64,000 bases of DNA, taken from NCBI RefSeq assembly GCF_012927355.1, contig NZ_JABBGK010000006.1, positions 124,001 to 188,000 of the forward strand. The letters are read 5' to 3'. Below are positions 30,387 through 37,872 of the stretch, in pieces (position 1 is the stretch's first letter; every line of letters starts with the position of its first letter). The translations under genes and the position numbers were made by a program. Origin of the DNA: Rhizobium terricola (GTDB lineage: Bacteria > Pseudomonadota > Alphaproteobacteria > Rhizobiales > Rhizobiaceae). The notes under the pieces are model-generated. The model ran no database searches. It was given only the letters and a program-made list of their open reading frames with translations, and had not been told where the DNA came from.

Positions 30387-30413
30387 AAAGGAGCCGGGGA
30401 TGCTGGCTCCTTT
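30387..30413 (-). terminator. Terminator of the first DUF1328 gene
   Basis: AAAGGAGCC / GGCTCCTTT form a 9-bp stem with a 9-base loop; on the leftward strand the run CTTTCTTGT follows. It lies 19 bp past the stop. Confidence 0.7.
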
Positions 30414-30432
30414 CAGGTCAATTCTTCGGGAA

Positions 30433-30597
30433 TCAGGCGCGGCGGAACAGGCGCGACGCGAGCGAGATCAGGAAAAGCACGATGAAGACCAGGAACAGGA
30501 TCTTGGCGATACCGGCCGAAGCACCGGCGATGCCGCCGAAGCCGAGCACACCGGCGATCAGGGCGACGACGAGGAAGACAAGTGCGTAATACAGCAT
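30433..30597 (-). CDS. DUF1328 small membrane protein, copy 1
   Basis: A 54-residue protein made of two hydrophobic helices ([19 protein letters not shown] and [15 protein letters not shown]) joined by the family's [12 protein letters not shown] loop, ending in basic residues. DUF1328/YtjA proteins are small inner-membrane proteins of unknown role, often stress induced. The GGAAC-N16-CGTT promoter just upstream and a near-identical second gene at 32.9 kb support membership in the general stress regulon. Confidence 0.9.
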   Translation of the reverse strand: MLYYALVFLVVALIAGVLGFGGIAGASAGIAKILFLVFIVLFLISLASRLFRRA

Positions 30598-30627
30598 GGG
30601 TTTCTCTCCTTTTTCCGATGGCAGGAA

Positions 30628-30652
30628 AACGGCGGGACCGACAATTTGTTCC
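30628..30652 (-). promoter_or_regulatory. EcfG-type promoter of DUF1328 copy 1
   Basis: Leftward GGAAC (30652-30648), 16-bp spacer, CGTT (30631-30628). The first 11 bases, GGAACAAATTG, recur at the promoter of copy 2. Confidence 0.85.
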
Positions 30653-30729
30653 ATCGGCCAACATCGATGGTCACGGCACAGATTTTCGTAGTGGGCGTCA
30701 AAATAACAATCAAAATAATACGGGAGTTT

Positions 30730-30754
30730 GGAACCTTCTGACCGTTTGTCCGTT
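30730..30754 (+). promoter_or_regulatory. EcfG-type promoter of nepR copy 2 - ecfG
   Basis: GGAAC (30730-30734), 16-bp spacer, CGTT (30751-30754), 37 bp before the nepR start. It implies autoregulation of the sigma factor. Confidence 0.87.
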
Positions 30755-30791
30755 GTGACGCAACGAACGAACCCAACCCCGATGGAAAAGC

Positions 30792-30998
30792 ATGACCAAA
30801 TTCGACAATGATCCATCAGTCCTGCAGAAGATGAACCTTGCTGGTGTTCATCCGGGTATCGCCACCCAGTTGCGCGAACTCTATCAAGCGGTGCAGGATG
30901 AAGAAATTCCCGACCGGTTTCTCAGCCTGCTCGAAAAGCTCGATCAGGCTGAGAAGCAGGCCGAGTCCAGTGTTCGCGTCAAGGATTCCGCCCTATGA
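30792..30998 (+). CDS. nepR: NepR-family anti-sigma factor, copy 2
   Basis: A 68-residue protein with the NepR core [19 protein letters not shown] and [14 protein letters not shown] (residues 22-54). It overlaps ecfG by four bases, the classic anti-sigma/sigma arrangement, so it is the more likely main partner of EcfG. Compared with copy 1 at 26.2 kb, the core keeps the Leu-Arg, Tyr, Glu-Glu, Pro and Phe-Leu-x-Leu-Leu-Glu positions, while both flanks differ. Confidence 0.92.
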   Translation: MTKFDNDPSVLQKMNLAGVHPGIATQLRELYQAVQDEEIPDRFLSLLEKLDQAEKQAESSVRVKDSAL

Positions 30999-31561
30999 CC
31001 TCTGATGCAACGTCCGTAGAACGCTCGTTCAAGCGAGAGCTGCTTGCTGCTCTTCCGAATCTTCGTGCCTTCGCCGTCTCCCTGACCGGGCGCCATCATG
31101 TTGCCGACGACCTCGTGCAGGACACGATCATGAAGGCCTGGGCCAAGCAGGACCATTTTGAGCCGGGCACCAACATGAAGGCCTGGCTTTTCACCATCCT
31201 GCGCAACGAATTCTACTCCCAGATGCGCAAGCGCGGCCGCGAGGTGTCCGACAGCGACGGCATCTTCACCGCACAGCTCTCCACCCATCCACAACAGTAC
31301 GGCTCACTCGACCTCCAGGATTTCAAGCGGGCGCTCGACCAACTGCCGAGCGACCAGCGCGAAGCAATCATCCTGGTCGGAGCGTCGGGCTTTGCCTATG
31401 AGGAAGCGGCGGAGATCTGCGGTTGCGCGGTCGGCACGATCAAGAGCCGCATCAACCGGGCGCGCAACAAGCTTCAGGAGCTTCTCGGGGTGAGCGGAGA
31501 GGGCGACTACGGCCCCGACGCGCACAGCTCAGCCGTCACCAAGCGCGCCTTCGCGGTATGA
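30995..31561 (+). CDS. ecfG: ECF sigma factor EcfG (general stress response)
   Basis: A 188-residue ECF sigma factor. Region 2 covers about residues 15-85 (LRAFAVSLTGRHHVADDLV, TNMKAWLFTILRN) and region 4 about 110-165 (LPSDQREAIILVGASGF, then EICGCAVGTIKSRINRAR as the DNA-reading helix). Context with nepR, phyR and many GGAAC-N16-CGTT promoters makes the EcfG (ECF15) assignment firm. It would direct RNA polymerase to those promoters under osmotic, oxidative, starvation and similar stresses. Confidence 0.95.
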   Translation: MTSDATSVERSFKRELLAALPNLRAFAVSLTGRHHVADDLVQDTIMKAWAKQDHFEPGTNMKAWLFTILRNEFYSQMRKRGREVSDSDGIFTAQLSTHPQQYGSLDLQDFKRALDQLPSDQREAIILVGASGFAYEEAAEICGCAVGTIKSRINRARNKLQELLGVSGEGDYGPDAHSSAVTKRAFAV

Positions 31562-31565
31562 CCGA

Positions 31566-31934
31566 TCAGGCCCGTGGCTGGGCCGTGGCTGCAAGCACGG
31601 CGCGCGTCAATTCCTCGGGATGGATCGGCTTCTCGATGACGGGAAAGCTGAGGAGATTCGGATTTTCCGTGGCTTCCTCGTCATAGGAAGTGAGGAAGAT
31701 CACCGAGGCGCCGGCGGTGGCGATCATCTCCGCGCGCTTGAGGTTGAGCGTTCCGGACGGGGCGCTGTCGACGACGACAAGGTCGTAACGGGAGATGGCA
31801 AGCTGCCGCTCGAGTTGCGATAGCGGGGTGATTGTGACGTCGCAGCCGAAGGCGTCGAGGAGAATGCGCTCGACCTCCATCGCGATCAGGTACTGGTTCT
31901 CCGCGACGAGAACACGCAGCGACGGGTTGTGCAT
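31566..31934 (-). CDS. Single-domain response regulator
   Basis: A 122-residue stand-alone receiver domain. Asp56 (LVVVDSAPSG) is the likely phosphoacceptor, and Thr/Ser (IFLTSYD) and Lys (IEKPIHP) are conserved. The usual acidic pair after strand one is Glu12-Asn13, one acid short, so metal binding may be weaker. No output domain is present; such proteins act as phosphate sinks or protein-binding switches. It converges on ecfG with a 4-bp gap. I saw no EcfG-type promoter upstream. ATG 31934 has AAGGAAAAG before it. Confidence 0.85.
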   Translation of the reverse strand: MHNPSLRVLVAENQYLIAMEVERILLDAFGCDVTITPLSQLERQLAISRYDLVVVDSAPSGTLNLKRAEMIATAGASVIFLTSYDEEATENPNLLSFPVIEKPIHPEELTRAVLAATAQPRA

Positions 31935-32057
31935 GGCTTTTCCTTTTTTGCCGAGTGGCGTTATGGGCGCGCATGCGCAGAACGTCATTTAAAAAAGACA
32001 TGTGATCGAGAGCGGTCCGGCACGGGCCGCACCCTGACCGCAAAAAGAGGACATTGC

Positions 32058-32813
32058 ATGGCGAGCGAATTCCGCAACAATCCTGTCCGTGTCAGTTGCC
32101 ATGAATGTCCCCTCCGGCTGAGAAGTCATTTCCGTCCCTTCTCCTCCGAGGAGCTGGACTTCGTCTCCCATTTCAAGCGCGGTGAGCTCAATGCAGATCC
32201 GGGGTCGACCGTGCTGGTCGAAGGCTCGCATAGCGCTCACCTTTATACGGTGCTTCAAGGCTGGGGGTTCCGCTACAAGATCCTGGAGGACGGCCGTCGG
32301 CAGATCCTCAACTACGTGGTTCCGGGTGACATGGTAGGGCTGCAGGGGGCCGTGATGTCGGAGATGCAGCATTCGGTCGAGGCACTGACGCCGATCACGC
32401 TCTGTGTCTTCGAGCGAAACCGGCTGTTCACGCTGTTCCAGAAACACGCCGGGTTGGCCTTCGACCTGACGTGGCTCGCGGCACGCGAGGAGAGCATTCT
32501 CGACGAGCATCTGCTCAGCATCGGTCGTCGGACGGCCACGGAACGAGCGGCTTACCTGCTCGCCTTTCTGTTCGAGCGTGGCCGTGTCGCCGGGCTTCTG
32601 GACGAGGAGCGCCGCCACGTGCCCGTGACGCAGATGCATGTCGCCGACACGCTCGGTCTTTCCATCGTGCACACCAACAAGACGCTGAAGAAACTTGCCG
32701 AGCGTGGACTTATCCGCTGGCTCGACCGCGGCTGCGAGGTCCTCGACCCGGAAGGTCTCCAGGCGGTGGCGAACTGGAGCCCGGGCGACCCCAAACTCAG
32801 GCCGTTCATCTGA
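32058..32813 (+). CDS. Crp/Fnr-family transcriptional regulator
   Basis: A 251-residue regulator with an N-terminal CHECPLRLR stretch, a cyclic-nucleotide-binding-like beta-barrel (residues 30-150, VLVEGSHSAHLYTVLQGWG, YVVPGDMVGLQG) and a C-terminal winged helix (VTQMHVADTLGLSIVHTNKTLKKLAERGLI). The cysteines do not form the full four-cysteine FNR cluster. It belongs to a rhizobial subgroup with several paralogues per genome, some linked to stress. ATG 32058 is the start; AAAGAGG lies 8 bases before. Confidence 0.88.
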   Translation: MASEFRNNPVRVSCHECPLRLRSHFRPFSSEELDFVSHFKRGELNADPGSTVLVEGSHSAHLYTVLQGWGFRYKILEDGRRQILNYVVPGDMVGLQGAVMSEMQHSVEALTPITLCVFERNRLFTLFQKHAGLAFDLTWLAAREESILDEHLLSIGRRTATERAAYLLAFLFERGRVAGLLDEERRHVPVTQMHVADTLGLSIVHTNKTLKKLAERGLIRWLDRGCEVLDPEGLQAVANWSPGDPKLRPFI

Positions 32814-32839
32814 ATGGTGGCGATGCTGCAGCATAAAAG

Positions 32840-32867
32840 AAGGGCCGGTTCGTGAGAACCGGCCCTT
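32840..32867. terminator. Bidirectional Rho-independent terminator
   Basis: AAGGGCCGGTTC and GAACCGGCCCTT form a perfect 12-bp stem with loop GTGA; CCTTT follows on the right and TCTTTTATG on the left strand. It separates the Crp/Fnr gene from DUF1328 copy 2. Confidence 0.88.
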
Positions 32868-32905
32868 CCTTTCGTGGGGAGGACAGATCTGGATAGGCGA
32901 GGTCG

Positions 32906-33070
32906 TCAGGCGACGACCAGCACCCCCGTGAAAAGCGCGATGATGAGGATCACCAGCACGATGAAAATCAGGATTTTGGCAATGCCTGCCGATGCGCCGG
33001 CCACGCCACGAAAGCCGAGAAGGCTGGCCACGGCGGCAATCAGCAGGAAGATCAGGATCCAATGAAGCAT
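32906..33070 (-). CDS. DUF1328 small membrane protein, copy 2
   Basis: A 54-residue two-helix membrane protein (LHWILIFLLIAAVASLLGF and ILIFIVLVILIIALF) with the loop [12 protein letters not shown], closely related to copy 1 at 30.4 kb and of identical length. It is too short for usual gene calling but has a start with a ribosome-like GGAGAAC and an EcfG-type promoter. Function of the family is unknown; stress-linked membrane role is inferred from the promoter. Confidence 0.88.
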   Translation of the reverse strand: MLHWILIFLLIAAVASLLGFRGVAGASAGIAKILIFIVLVILIIALFTGVLVVA

Positions 33071-33100
33071 GATGTTCTCCGTTTACGAATTCCTGTCGTA

Positions 33101-33125
33101 AACAACAGCCGGGCCAATTTGTTCC
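33101..33125 (-). promoter_or_regulatory. EcfG-type promoter of DUF1328 copy 2
   Basis: Leftward GGAAC (33125-33121), 16-bp spacer, TGTT (33104-33101), one mismatch in the -10. It shares GGAACAAATTG with the promoter of copy 1. Confidence 0.75.
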
Positions 33126-33313
33126 ATTGCGGCGCCTGCCGGTGAAAACGGCCAAACGCCGCAGGCGGCCCGGTAAGCGATTTAATCGTTGACGGAGCCG
33201 CCTCCGGCGCGCGAAACCTTCACTTGAGGGGGAAAGTGGGCTGGACAGTAACCACACATTCTGCTCGGTTTCACGCCGCTAAATTTCGACTTTAGCCTAA
33301 TGCGAGATGGGAG

Positions 33314-34891
33314 ATGGGTTTGAAGATCGGTTCGCCACGGGAGCTGTTTGCAGGGGAGGCACGCGTTGCCATGACCCCCGACAGCGCGCTTCAGCTACAG
33401 AAGCTTGGTTATGAATGCGTCGTCGAGGCGGGAGCGGGCAAGGCCGCCGGCTTTTCCGACGACGCCTATCGGGCCGCCGGCGTGACGGTGGTCGAGGGGG
33501 CCGCAGCGCTTTATGCGGCCGCCGACGTGATCGCCAAGGTGCGTCCGCCGGAAACGGCGGAACTCGACAGGCTCGCCCCCGGCAAAACGCTCATTTCCTT
33601 CTTCTATCCGGCGCAGAACAAGGACCTGCTCGAGCAGGCCAAGGACAAGGGCGCCAACGTCATCGCCATGGACATGGTGCCGCGCATCTCGCGTGCCCAG
33701 AAGATGGACGCCCTGTCGTCGATGGCGAATATCGCCGGCTACCGCGCGGTGATCGAGGCCGGCAACAATTTCGGCCGCTTCTTCACCGGCCAGGTGACGG
33801 CCGCCGGCAAGGTGCCGCCGGCCAAGGTTCTGGTCATCGGCGCCGGCGTCGCGGGTCTCGCGGCGATCGGTACGGCAACCTCGCTCGGCGCGATCACCTA
33901 TGCCTTCGACGTCCGTCCGGAAGTGGCCGAACAGATCGAGAGCATGGGCGCGGAATTCGTCTATCTCGAATTCGAGGCCGCGCAGGACGGCGCCGCCACC
34001 GGCGGTTATGCCGCCCCGTCCTCGCCGGAGTTCCGCGAGAAGCAGCTCGCCAAGTTCCGTGAGCTGGCGCCCGAGATCGACATCGTCATCACCACGGCGC
34101 TTATCCCTGGCCGCGACGCGCCGAAGCTCTGGCTCGCCGACATGGTGGCTTCGATGAAGCCCGGCTCGGTCGTCATCGACCTTGCCGCCGAGCGCGGCGG
34201 CAATTGCGACCTGACCGTTCCCGACCAGAAGATCGTCTCGGACAATGGCGTGACGATCGTCGGCTACACCGATTTCCCGAGCCGCATGGCCGCCCAGGCG
34301 TCCACGCTCTACTCGACCAACATCCGCCACATGATGACGGACCTGACGCCGGGCAAGGACGGCAAGGTCGTCCATAACATGGAAGACGACGTCATCCGTG
34401 GTGCGACGGTCACCTTCGAAGGGGCCGTGACCTTCCCGCCGCCGCCGCCGAAGATCCAGGCGATCGCGGCCGCGAAGCCGAAGGAGAAGGCCAAGGAACT
34501 GACGCCCGAGGAAAAGCGCGCCCAGGAAGCGGCCGCCTTCAAGGCGCAGACCCGGAGCCAGGTCGGCCTGCTCGTGGTCGGCGGCCTGCTGATGGCGTTG
34601 GTCGGTGCTTATGCGCCGTCCGAGTTCATGGCGCATTTCATTGTCTTCGTGCTCGCCTGCTTCATCGGCTTCTCGGTGATCTGGAATGTCAGCCATTCGC
34701 TGCACACGCCGCTGATGGCCGTGACCAACGCGATTTCCGGCATCGTCATCCTCGGCGCGCTGCTGCAGGTCGGTTCCGGCAATTGGCTGGTCGTCATCCT
34801 CGCCGCAATCTCGGTGCTGATCGCCACGATCAACATCGTCGGCGGCTTCCTCGTCACCCGGCGCATGCTCGCCATGTTCCAGAAATCCTGA
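33314..34891 (+). CDS. pntA: Proton-translocating NAD(P) transhydrogenase, alpha subunit
   Basis: PntAB uses the proton gradient to reduce NADP with NADH. This 525-residue subunit has the NAD-binding domain I (GSPRELFAGEARVAMTP at the start, VLVIGAGVAGLAAIGTA near residue 175), a charged Lys/Glu/Ala linker (about 385-415) and four C-terminal membrane helices. It is therefore the fused E. coli-type alpha chain rather than the split alpha1/alpha2 form found in some alphaproteobacteria. pntB follows 20 bp later. No EcfG-type promoter was seen in the 243-bp upstream gap. Confidence 0.95.
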   Translation: MGLKIGSPRELFAGEARVAMTPDSALQLQKLGYECVVEAGAGKAAGFSDDAYRAAGVTVVEGAAALYAAADVIAKVRPPETAELDRLAPGKTLISFFYPAQNKDLLEQAKDKGANVIAMDMVPRISRAQKMDALSSMANIAGYRAVIEAGNNFGRFFTGQVTAAGKVPPAKVLVIGAGVAGLAAIGTATSLGAITYAFDVRPEVAEQIESMGAEFVYLEFEAAQDGAATGGYAAPSSPEFREKQLAKFRELAPEIDIVITTALIPGRDAPKLWLADMVASMKPGSVVIDLAAERGGNCDLTVPDQKIVSDNGVTIVGYTDFPSRMAAQASTLYSTNIRHMMTDLTPGKDGKVVHNMEDDVIRGATVTFEGAVTFPPPPPKIQAIAAAKPKEKAKELTPEEKRAQEAAAFKAQTRSQVGLLVVGGLLMALVGAYAPSEFMAHFIVFVLACFIGFSVIWNVSHSLHTPLMAVTNAISGIVILGALLQVGSGNWLVVILAAISVLIATINIVGGFLVTRRMLAMFQKS

Positions 34892-34911
34892 TCGGGGAGG
34901 GGATTTAAATC

Positions 34912-36357
34912 ATGACGATCGGTATCGTTTCCGCCGCCTACATTGCCGCGGCCGTTCTTTTCATCCTCTCGCTCGGCGGGCTCTCCGGCCAGGAAAGCGC
35001 CAAGCGCGCCGTCTGGTATGGCATCGTCGGTATGGGCCTTGCCGTCGCGGCAACCGTCTTCGGACCGGATGTCGGCAACTGGTTCATCATCCTGCTGATG
35101 ATCGCCGGCGGCTCCGTGCTCGGCTACTATGTCGCCAGCCGCGTGCAGATGACCGAGATGCCGCAGCTGGTTGCGGCACTCCACTCCTTCGTCGGCCTCG
35201 CCGCCGTGTTCATCGGCTACAATGCCGAGATCGAACTCGGCCGGGTCGCCGGTATGGACGAGGCCGCCCGCCACGCGCTGACCGGATTTGCCGCCGTGCT
35301 CGCGCACAAGCTGGCCGATCCCACGGGAGCGCTGGTGGCCATCCTCAAGGTCGAGGTCTTCCTCGGCGTCTTCATCGGTGCAGTCACCTTTACCGGCTCG
35401 GTCATTGCCTTCGGCAAGCTGGCCGGCAAGGTTGACGGCAAGGCAAAGAAACTGCCCGGCGGGCACCTGCTCAATGCCGGTGCGGCGATCGGCTCGCTGA
35501 TCCTTCTGGTGATGTTCTTCAGCGGTGCCGGCATCTGGACGCTGATCCTGATGACGCTGCTCGCCTTCTTCATCGGCTACCACCTGATCATGGGCATCGG
35601 CGGCGCCGACATGCCGGTGGTGGTGTCGATGCTGAACAGCTATTCCGGCTGGGCGGCGGCGGCGATCGGCTTCACGCTCGGCAACGATCTCTTGATCGTC
35701 ACCGGCGCGCTGGTCGGCTCTTCGGGTGCGATCCTGTCCTACATCATGTGCAAGGCGATGAACCGCTCCTTCATCTCGGTCATCCTCGGCGGCTTCGGCA
35801 CCGTTACGGGTCCGGCGATGGAGATTTCCGGCGAACAGGTGGCGATCGACGCCGAAAGCGTCGCTGCGGCCCTCAACGAGGCGGACTCGGTCATCATCGT
35901 GCCGGGCTACGGCATGGCGGTGGCCCAGGCACAGCAGGCGGTCTCGGAACTGACCCGCAAGCTGCGCGCGGCCGGCAAGGAAGTGCGTTTCGCCATCCAC
36001 CCGGTGGCGGGTCGCCTTCCGGGCCACATGAACGTGCTGCTCGCCGAAGCCAAGGTGCCTTATGACATCGTGCTGGAAATGGACGAGATCAACGAGGACT
36101 TCCCGAACACGGACGTCGTCATCGTCATCGGCTCGAACGACATCGTCAATCCGGCCGCACAGGAAGATCCGAACTCGCCGATCGCCGGCATGCCGGTTCT
36201 CGAAGTGTGGAAGGCCAAGCAGGTGTTCGTGTCGAAGCGCGGCCAGGGCACAGGCTATTCGGGTATCGAGAACCCGCTGTTCTACAAGGACAACACGCGC
36301 ATGTTCTACGGCGATGCCAAGAAGTCGGTTTCCGAACTGCTGCCGATGATCAAGTAA
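34912..36357 (+). CDS. pntB: Proton-translocating NAD(P) transhydrogenase, beta subunit
   Basis: A 481-residue subunit with about eight to nine membrane helices in the first 270 residues (domain II, proton path) and the NADP-binding domain III at the C-terminus, where [15 protein letters not shown] forms the nucleotide loop and GANDIVNP-like [10 protein letters not shown] and [16 protein letters not shown] are typical. A GGGGAGGGG ribosome site precedes the ATG. A strong terminator closes the pntAB operon. Confidence 0.96.
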   Translation: MTIGIVSAAYIAAAVLFILSLGGLSGQESAKRAVWYGIVGMGLAVAATVFGPDVGNWFIILLMIAGGSVLGYYVASRVQMTEMPQLVAALHSFVGLAAVFIGYNAEIELGRVAGMDEAARHALTGFAAVLAHKLADPTGALVAILKVEVFLGVFIGAVTFTGSVIAFGKLAGKVDGKAKKLPGGHLLNAGAAIGSLILLVMFFSGAGIWTLILMTLLAFFIGYHLIMGIGGADMPVVVSMLNSYSGWAAAAIGFTLGNDLLIVTGALVGSSGAILSYIMCKAMNRSFISVILGGFGTVTGPAMEISGEQVAIDAESVAAALNEADSVIIVPGYGMAVAQAQQAVSELTRKLRAAGKEVRFAIHPVAGRLPGHMNVLLAEAKVPYDIVLEMDEINEDFPNTDVVIVIGSNDIVNPAAQEDPNSPIAGMPVLEVWKAKQVFVSKRGQGTGYSGIENPLFYKDNTRMFYGDAKKSVSELLPMIK

Positions 36358-36384
36358 GGCATTCGCCTTCACTGACGTTGAAGG

Positions 36385-36410
36385 AGCCGGGCGGAGACGC
36401 CCGGCTTTTT
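36385..36410 (+). terminator. Rho-independent terminator of pntAB
   Basis: AGCCGGGCG and CGCCCGGCT form a 9-bp stem with a GAGA loop, followed by TTTTT, 28 bp past the stop. Confidence 0.92.
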
Positions 36411-36453
36411 CGTTCGGGCGAGCCGGCCCTTTGAGTAAGACGCTTGCGGCTGG

Positions 36454-37107
36454 TCAGAACCTCGGTTCTACCTGATAGCCGGCACGCAGCACATCGACGA
36501 GCAGCCGGGGCGTCAGTACGGAGACTTCCTCGTGCAGATCGGCATGGCTTGCCGGACCATAGCCTTGGTGGCTCCACGGATAGGCTTTGCCCTGCCAGAG
36601 CAAGGCAGGCGTTTGCGGCGATCGGTGCGTGACGAAGAAAGTGCCGGACGGCAAGTCGCCGAGCGCAGCGGAGAAGCGCTGCTGGCTTTTTTTCCTGTGG
36701 AGGCGATCGGCGTGCAGCAGGCGGTCGATTTCGCGGACGGGCACAAAATGGTCTTCTTCAGCGCCCCGGGCCCGATTGAACGACGACTTGAAACGTCTGA
36801 AGTCGGCGCGGCGGCATTCGGCGCAGGGCCGGTGGCCGGCGGCGAATGCAACGGCCTCGTCCCAGAAGAACAGCGGCGTGTAACGGCCCTTCCGGTCGAA
36901 GGTGACGCGACGGCCATTGCGTGCTTCCAGGGTGCAGCAGATCCAGGCCTTGTCGAGATAGTTCCTCCGAATGTCGCCATCGGGGCCGTGCAGGTCGCCG
37001 CGGTTGCCCATCAGGGCGCCCCTTATCGGGGTGGCTTCCAGAACGCCGAATGGCGTAACGCGGTTCGGCCGGGGACGCGGCAGCGACGAAGTCTGGTCGG
37101 CGGGCAT
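36454..37107 (-). CDS. Unknown protein with an Ada-like cysteine motif
   Basis: A 217-residue soluble protein I cannot assign. A central stretch (about residues 70-120) reads ICCTLEARNG, then FDRKGRYTPLFFWDEAVAFAAGHRP and CAECRRADF. The pair of cysteine groups and the HRPCAEC run recall the zinc site of Ada-type repair domains, but the rest does not. The C-terminal half is basic with THRS and SHADLHEE segments. ATG 37107 is the likely start. It is the last gene of the leftward amidohydrolase operon, 69 bp after tetR, and may be transcribed independently. Confidence 0.65.
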   Translation of the reverse strand: MPADQTSSLPRPRPNRVTPFGVLEATPIRGALMGNRGDLHGPDGDIRRNYLDKAWICCTLEARNGRRVTFDRKGRYTPLFFWDEAVAFAAGHRPCAECRRADFRRFKSSFNRARGAEEDHFVPVREIDRLLHADRLHRKKSQQRFSAALGDLPSGTFFVTHRSPQTPALLWQGKAYPWSHQGYGPASHADLHEEVSVLTPRLLVDVLRAGYQVEPRF

Positions 37108-37176
37108 GGGTGGTTCGGTTCTGGCTTTCGGTGAGTCTCGTGCAGACCTGTAGCACGCAGGTCGCGCAATTCCCAC

Positions 37177-37872
37177 TCAGCCGGCCGTCGGGGCAGCCTG
37201 TGCGAGCAGACGGTGAAGATAGTCGCGTGTCGCCACGACGAGCGCATCAAGGCCGTCTTCAGCATCCTCGTTGTGATGCAGGGCGAAGTTTTGCAGGATC
37301 AAGCCGTCAATGCCGATCAGCATGAAGCCGGCGACTGCCTTGCCGATGCGCTGGTGGTTTTCGCTGATCTCGCCAACCCCGTCGAAGATCAGCCTAGCGT
37401 AGAAATCGATATAGGCATCGTACTGGCGCTTGGCGAGCCACTCGGCCCCTTGCGTCCGGAGCGCGTAAAGCGTCAGCTCGGTCTGGGCGATCTGCTTGTT
37501 GCGGGTGCGCTGGACGTAACGCCACATCGAACGGATGACGGTTTCAATCCGCTCTTCCGGATCCGGCGAACTGGGGATTTCCGCCTGATAGGTGGCAGCC
37601 ATGTCCTCGATCAGGTCTTCGAGCACGGCGAGCAGCAGGCTTTCCTTGCTGTCGAAGTAATAGTGCAGCGTGGCGAGCTGCACGCCGGCGCTGGCGGCGA
37701 TCTTTCGGGTGGTCAGCGCTTCCATGCCGCCGTTTTCCAGCGCCTCGAGCGCGCCCTTGATGATGCGCGCACGGGTTTCTGCGCCCTTGCGGGTCGCTCC
37801 CGCCGGGCGGGAGGGGGCGGCTGCCTGAGGCTCTGTCGGGTCGTCGTCCATCTTGGTGTCAGTTCGCCTCAT
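37177..37872 (-). CDS. TetR-family transcriptional regulator
   Basis: A 231-residue TetR regulator. The helix-turn-helix covers about residues 33-80 (TRARIIKGALEALENGG, TTRKIAASAGVQLATLHYYFDSKESLL) after a Pro-rich, basic N-terminus; the helical ligand domain follows. It overlaps the end of the upstream amidohydrolase gene by 14 bp, so it is probably expressed with that operon and controls it. Starting at ATG 37851 instead would remove the overlap; neither has a clear ribosome site. Confidence 0.88.
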   Translation of the reverse strand: MRRTDTKMDDDPTEPQAAAPSRPAGATRKGAETRARIIKGALEALENGGMEALTTRKIAASAGVQLATLHYYFDSKESLLLAVLEDLIEDMAATYQAEIPSSPDPEERIETVIRSMWRYVQRTRNKQIAQTELTLYALRTQGAEWLAKRQYDAYIDFYARLIFDGVGEISENHQRIGKAVAGFMLIGIDGLILQNFALHHNEDAEDGLDALVVATRDYLHRLLAQAAPTAG

